Source: Acidimicrobiales bacterium | Lineage (GTDB): Bacteria; Actinomycetota; Acidimicrobiia; Acidimicrobiales; JANYDT01 | Direction: 5' to 3' | Assembly (NCBI GenBank): GCA_025358985.1 | Contig: JANYHQ010000539.1 | Location: 1 to 8,167 of the forward strand | Length of the DNA stretch: 8,167 bases | Shown: positions 7,171 through 8,167 of the stretch, one piece after another | How the letters are laid out: each line of letters starts with the position of its first letter | How positions within the stretch are numbered: the first letter of the stretch is position 1 | Made by a program: the position numbers and the translations under genes | Notes under the pieces: model-generated | Databases searched by the model: none | Told to the model about the DNA's origin: nothing | The model's input: only the letters and a program-made list of their open reading frames with translations

Positions 7171-7175
7171 GGAGG
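7171..7175 (+). promoter_or_regulatory. Strong Shine-Dalgarno site fixing the start at 7181
   Basis: GGAGG lies five bases before ATG 7181. It is the clearest ribosome-binding site in the window and decides between the two in-frame ATGs (7109 and 7181) in favour of the second. Confidence 0.75.
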
Positions 7176-7180
7176 TCTCC

Positions 7181-7735
7181 ATGACCGCCCCAGCCCCAAT
7201 TGCAGCTACCGCCGTTCTCCCTCCACCGCCACCACCGCCACGGGTACCGGTCCGGGCCGCCCATCGTCCCGGCATCACAGCTCCCGTGGTCGATCTGGAA
7301 CTGGGAACCATCACCATCCTCGCCTGGCATGACGACGTGGGTGACGCAATCGGCCACGATCCCCGCTCGGATTATGTGGAGCGCTTCTGGCTCAGCATCC
7401 TCGGCCCCAGCACCACCTGGCTGCTGCGCTCATTGGCGTGGGGTCTGGACAGCTATCCCGAAGGGTTCGAGCTCAACCTCTTGGACTCCGCCCGGGCGCT
7501 GGGACTGGGCGACCGGTTGGGACGCCAGAGTCCATTTGTACGCGCGCTTACCAGATTATGTCAGTTCGACCTGGCCGCCATGAGTGACAAAGACTTGGCG
7601 CTCAGTGTTCGTCGCCAAGCGCCGTGGTTGTCACGGCGGATGGTGATTGCCCTACCTCCTGGGCTTCGGGCCGAACACACCGAATGGGAGATCGCCGCAG
7701 CCGCAGCCCGCCATCCGTCAAACGCCCAGGTGTAG
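7181..7735 (+). CDS. Conserved actinobacterial-type protein of unknown function with N-terminal polyproline run
   Basis: 184 residues from ATG 7181, chosen because GGAGG precedes it; the frame also contains an ATG at 7109 without such a site. The N-terminus is low in complexity, rich in Ala and Pro, with seven consecutive prolines (residues 14-20, bases 7220-7240), and is probably disordered. The remaining part, from about residue 40, looks compact and helical. It includes GHDPRSDYVERFWLSILGPS, then a stretch with TTWLLRSLAWGLD, a segment resembling a small helical DNA-binding or adaptor fold (LLDSARALGLGDRLGR, then SPFVRALTRL), and RLCQFDLAAM. It ends with a proline-containing basic segment LPPGLRAEHTEWE. 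I have the impression of similar proteins in many actinobacteria without an assigned function; this is memory, not a search. No signal peptide, membrane helix or catalytic motif is visible. It stands alone on its strand, with its own promoter candidate. Confidence 0.8.
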   Translation: MTAPAPIAATAVLPPPPPPPRVPVRAAHRPGITAPVVDLELGTITILAWHDDVGDAIGHDPRSDYVERFWLSILGPSTTWLLRSLAWGLDSYPEGFELNLLDSARALGLGDRLGRQSPFVRALTRLCQFDLAAMSDKDLALSVRRQAPWLSRRMVIALPPGLRAEHTEWEIAAAAARHPSNAQV

Positions 7736-7750
7736 ATCAGCTCTCTGATC
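7735..7750. terminator. Small hairpin on the convergent stop-codon junction, possible bidirectional terminator
   Basis: GATCAG (7735-7740) and CTGATC (7745-7750) form a perfect 6-bp stem with a CTCT loop. It covers the last base of the unknown gene's TAG and the TGA of pepA. No T-run follows on either side (a G-rich run follows on the plus strand), so it is not a classical intrinsic terminator, though GC-rich actinobacteria often lack the T-tract. Confidence 0.3.
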
Positions 7751-8167
7751 GTCGGGGGGCGGTGAACGAGTTCACCAATTCGATGAGGGTGCGGACACCG
7801 GCGCCGGTGCCGCCCCTCGCGAAGATGTCGCCCTCCACGTCGGACCACGCCGTACCGGCGATGTCGAGATGCACCCACGGCACGCCCTCGGGCACGAACT
7901 CGCGCAGGAAGAGCGCCGCGGTGATGGTGCCCGCGCCGCGCCCGCCGATGTTCTTGATGTCGGCGATGTCGCCCTTGATCATCTCGCGGTACACGTCCCA
8001 CATGGGCAGCTGCCAGCCAGGCTCGCCGCCGCGGTGGCCGGCCTTGATCACTTCGGCGACGAGCGGCTCGTCGTTGCCCATGACACCCACGGCCTCGTTG
8101 CCGAGCGCCACGACGCAGGCGCCGGTGAGCGTGGCGGCGTCAATGATCGCGGCCGGCTTGAACCGGG
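7737..8167 (-). CDS. pepA: M17 leucyl aminopeptidase, C-terminal part (5' end outside window)
   Basis: The frame is open from the window's right edge to TGA 7739-7737, giving about 142 residues. It starts inside the M17 signature region (PAAIIDAATLTGACVVALGN, which follows the NTDAEGR active-site motif that lies outside the window). It then runs through WDVYREMIKGDIADIKN, HLDIAGTAW and GGTGAGVRTLIELV, all standard for the C-terminal catalytic domain. The enzyme is a cytoplasmic, two-metal exopeptidase, normally hexameric, that removes N-terminal residues from peptides; some members also bind DNA. The metal-binding Asp/Glu and Lys residues of the active site are mostly outside the window, so activity cannot be judged. 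Codons here end in G or C more consistently than in the neighbours, as expected for a well-expressed housekeeping gene. The stop is one base from that of the converging 7181 gene. Confidence 0.95.
   Translation of the reverse strand, partial: RFKPAAIIDAATLTGACVVALGNEAVGVMGNDEPLVAEVIKAGHRGGEPGWQLPMWDVYREMIKGDIADIKNIGGRGAGTITAALFLREFVPEGVPWVHLDIAGTAWSDVEGDIFARGGTGAGVRTLIELVNSFTAPRRSES

Larger units (their letters stand above)
7073..7180. other. Divergent intergenic region between sirtuin and conserved unknown gene
   Basis: 108 bp between two divergently read genes. The middle (about 7099-7128) is clearly richer in A and T than the surroundings and holds a rightward promoter candidate and an imperfect dyad, listed separately. 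For the leftward sirtuin gene, CATTAT (7107-7102, minus strand) could be a -10 element, but no good -35 lies at the right distance. An upstream ATG at 7109, in frame with the rightward gene, has no ribosome-binding site and lies inside the promoter candidate, so it is unlikely to be used. Confidence 0.5.

Noticed and set aside
7109..7180. Longer version of the unknown gene starting at ATG 7109 (208 residues).
   Set aside because: No ribosome-binding site precedes it and it lies within the promoter candidate; ATG 7181 has GGAGG at ideal spacing.
1..8167. Mobile elements, CRISPR arrays, tRNA or rRNA genes, and a new multi-gene defence system.
   Set aside because: I found no transposase or integrase motifs, regularly spaced repeats, tRNA-like cloverleaf or rRNA signature. 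The HerA-like ATPase is the only gene of a type used in defence islands, and it has no nuclease or other effector beside it.

Overview
The window is a gene-dense, GC-rich bacterial chromosome segment with ATGA, GTGA and possibly TTGA gene overlaps, GTG starts and short intergenic gaps. Actinomycetota fit best: the sirtuin, the beta-carbonic anhydrase, the HerA-like ATPase with its Ala/Pro linker and the small conserved protein at 7181 all resemble actinobacterial proteins. The mix of Rieske oxygenase and moderately GC-rich codon use could suggest an Acidimicrobiia-like lineage, but that is a guess from memory of protein families, not a measurement.

Layout. (1) Rightward pair: a Rieske-type aromatic ring-hydroxylating oxygenase alpha subunit whose 5' end lies outside the window (1-729), overlapped by ATGA with a 793-residue HerA/DUF87-like P-loop ATPase (726-3107). 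(2) Leftward run, read from right to left: a GTG-started zinc sirtuin (7072-6311), a 90-bp gap, a rhodanese-MoeB/ThiF fusion (6220-5036), a beta-lactamase-fold serine hydrolase (5075-3594) and a beta-carbonic anhydrase (3597-3100). The last three overlap one another and are very likely one transcription unit. The carbonic anhydrase converges on the ATPase gene with an 8-bp tail-to-tail overlap. (3) A 108-bp divergent intergenic region (7073-7180) with a good promoter candidate and a dyad, followed by a rightward gene for a conserved protein of unknown function (7181-7735). (4) The leftward C-terminal part of an M17 leucyl aminopeptidase (7737-8167), converging on the unknown gene with one base between the two stop codons and a small perfect hairpin on the junction.

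How the genes may work together. The MoeB fusion should adenylate a small ubiquitin-like sulfur carrier (MoaD/ThiS/CysO type) and thiolate it using its own rhodanese domain. The hydrolase and the carbonic anhydrase are translationally coupled downstream, but no pathway obviously joins the three. The ATPase and the Rieske oxygenase are coupled by position only. I see no mobile element, CRISPR array, tRNA, rRNA or phage gene, and no clear new multi-gene defence or biosynthetic system. The items most worth following up are the coupled MoeB/hydrolase/carbonic anhydrase unit, the Trp-for-Tyr change in the sirtuin acyl pocket, the unexplained ATPase next to a Rieske enzyme, and the small unknown protein with seven consecutive prolines.
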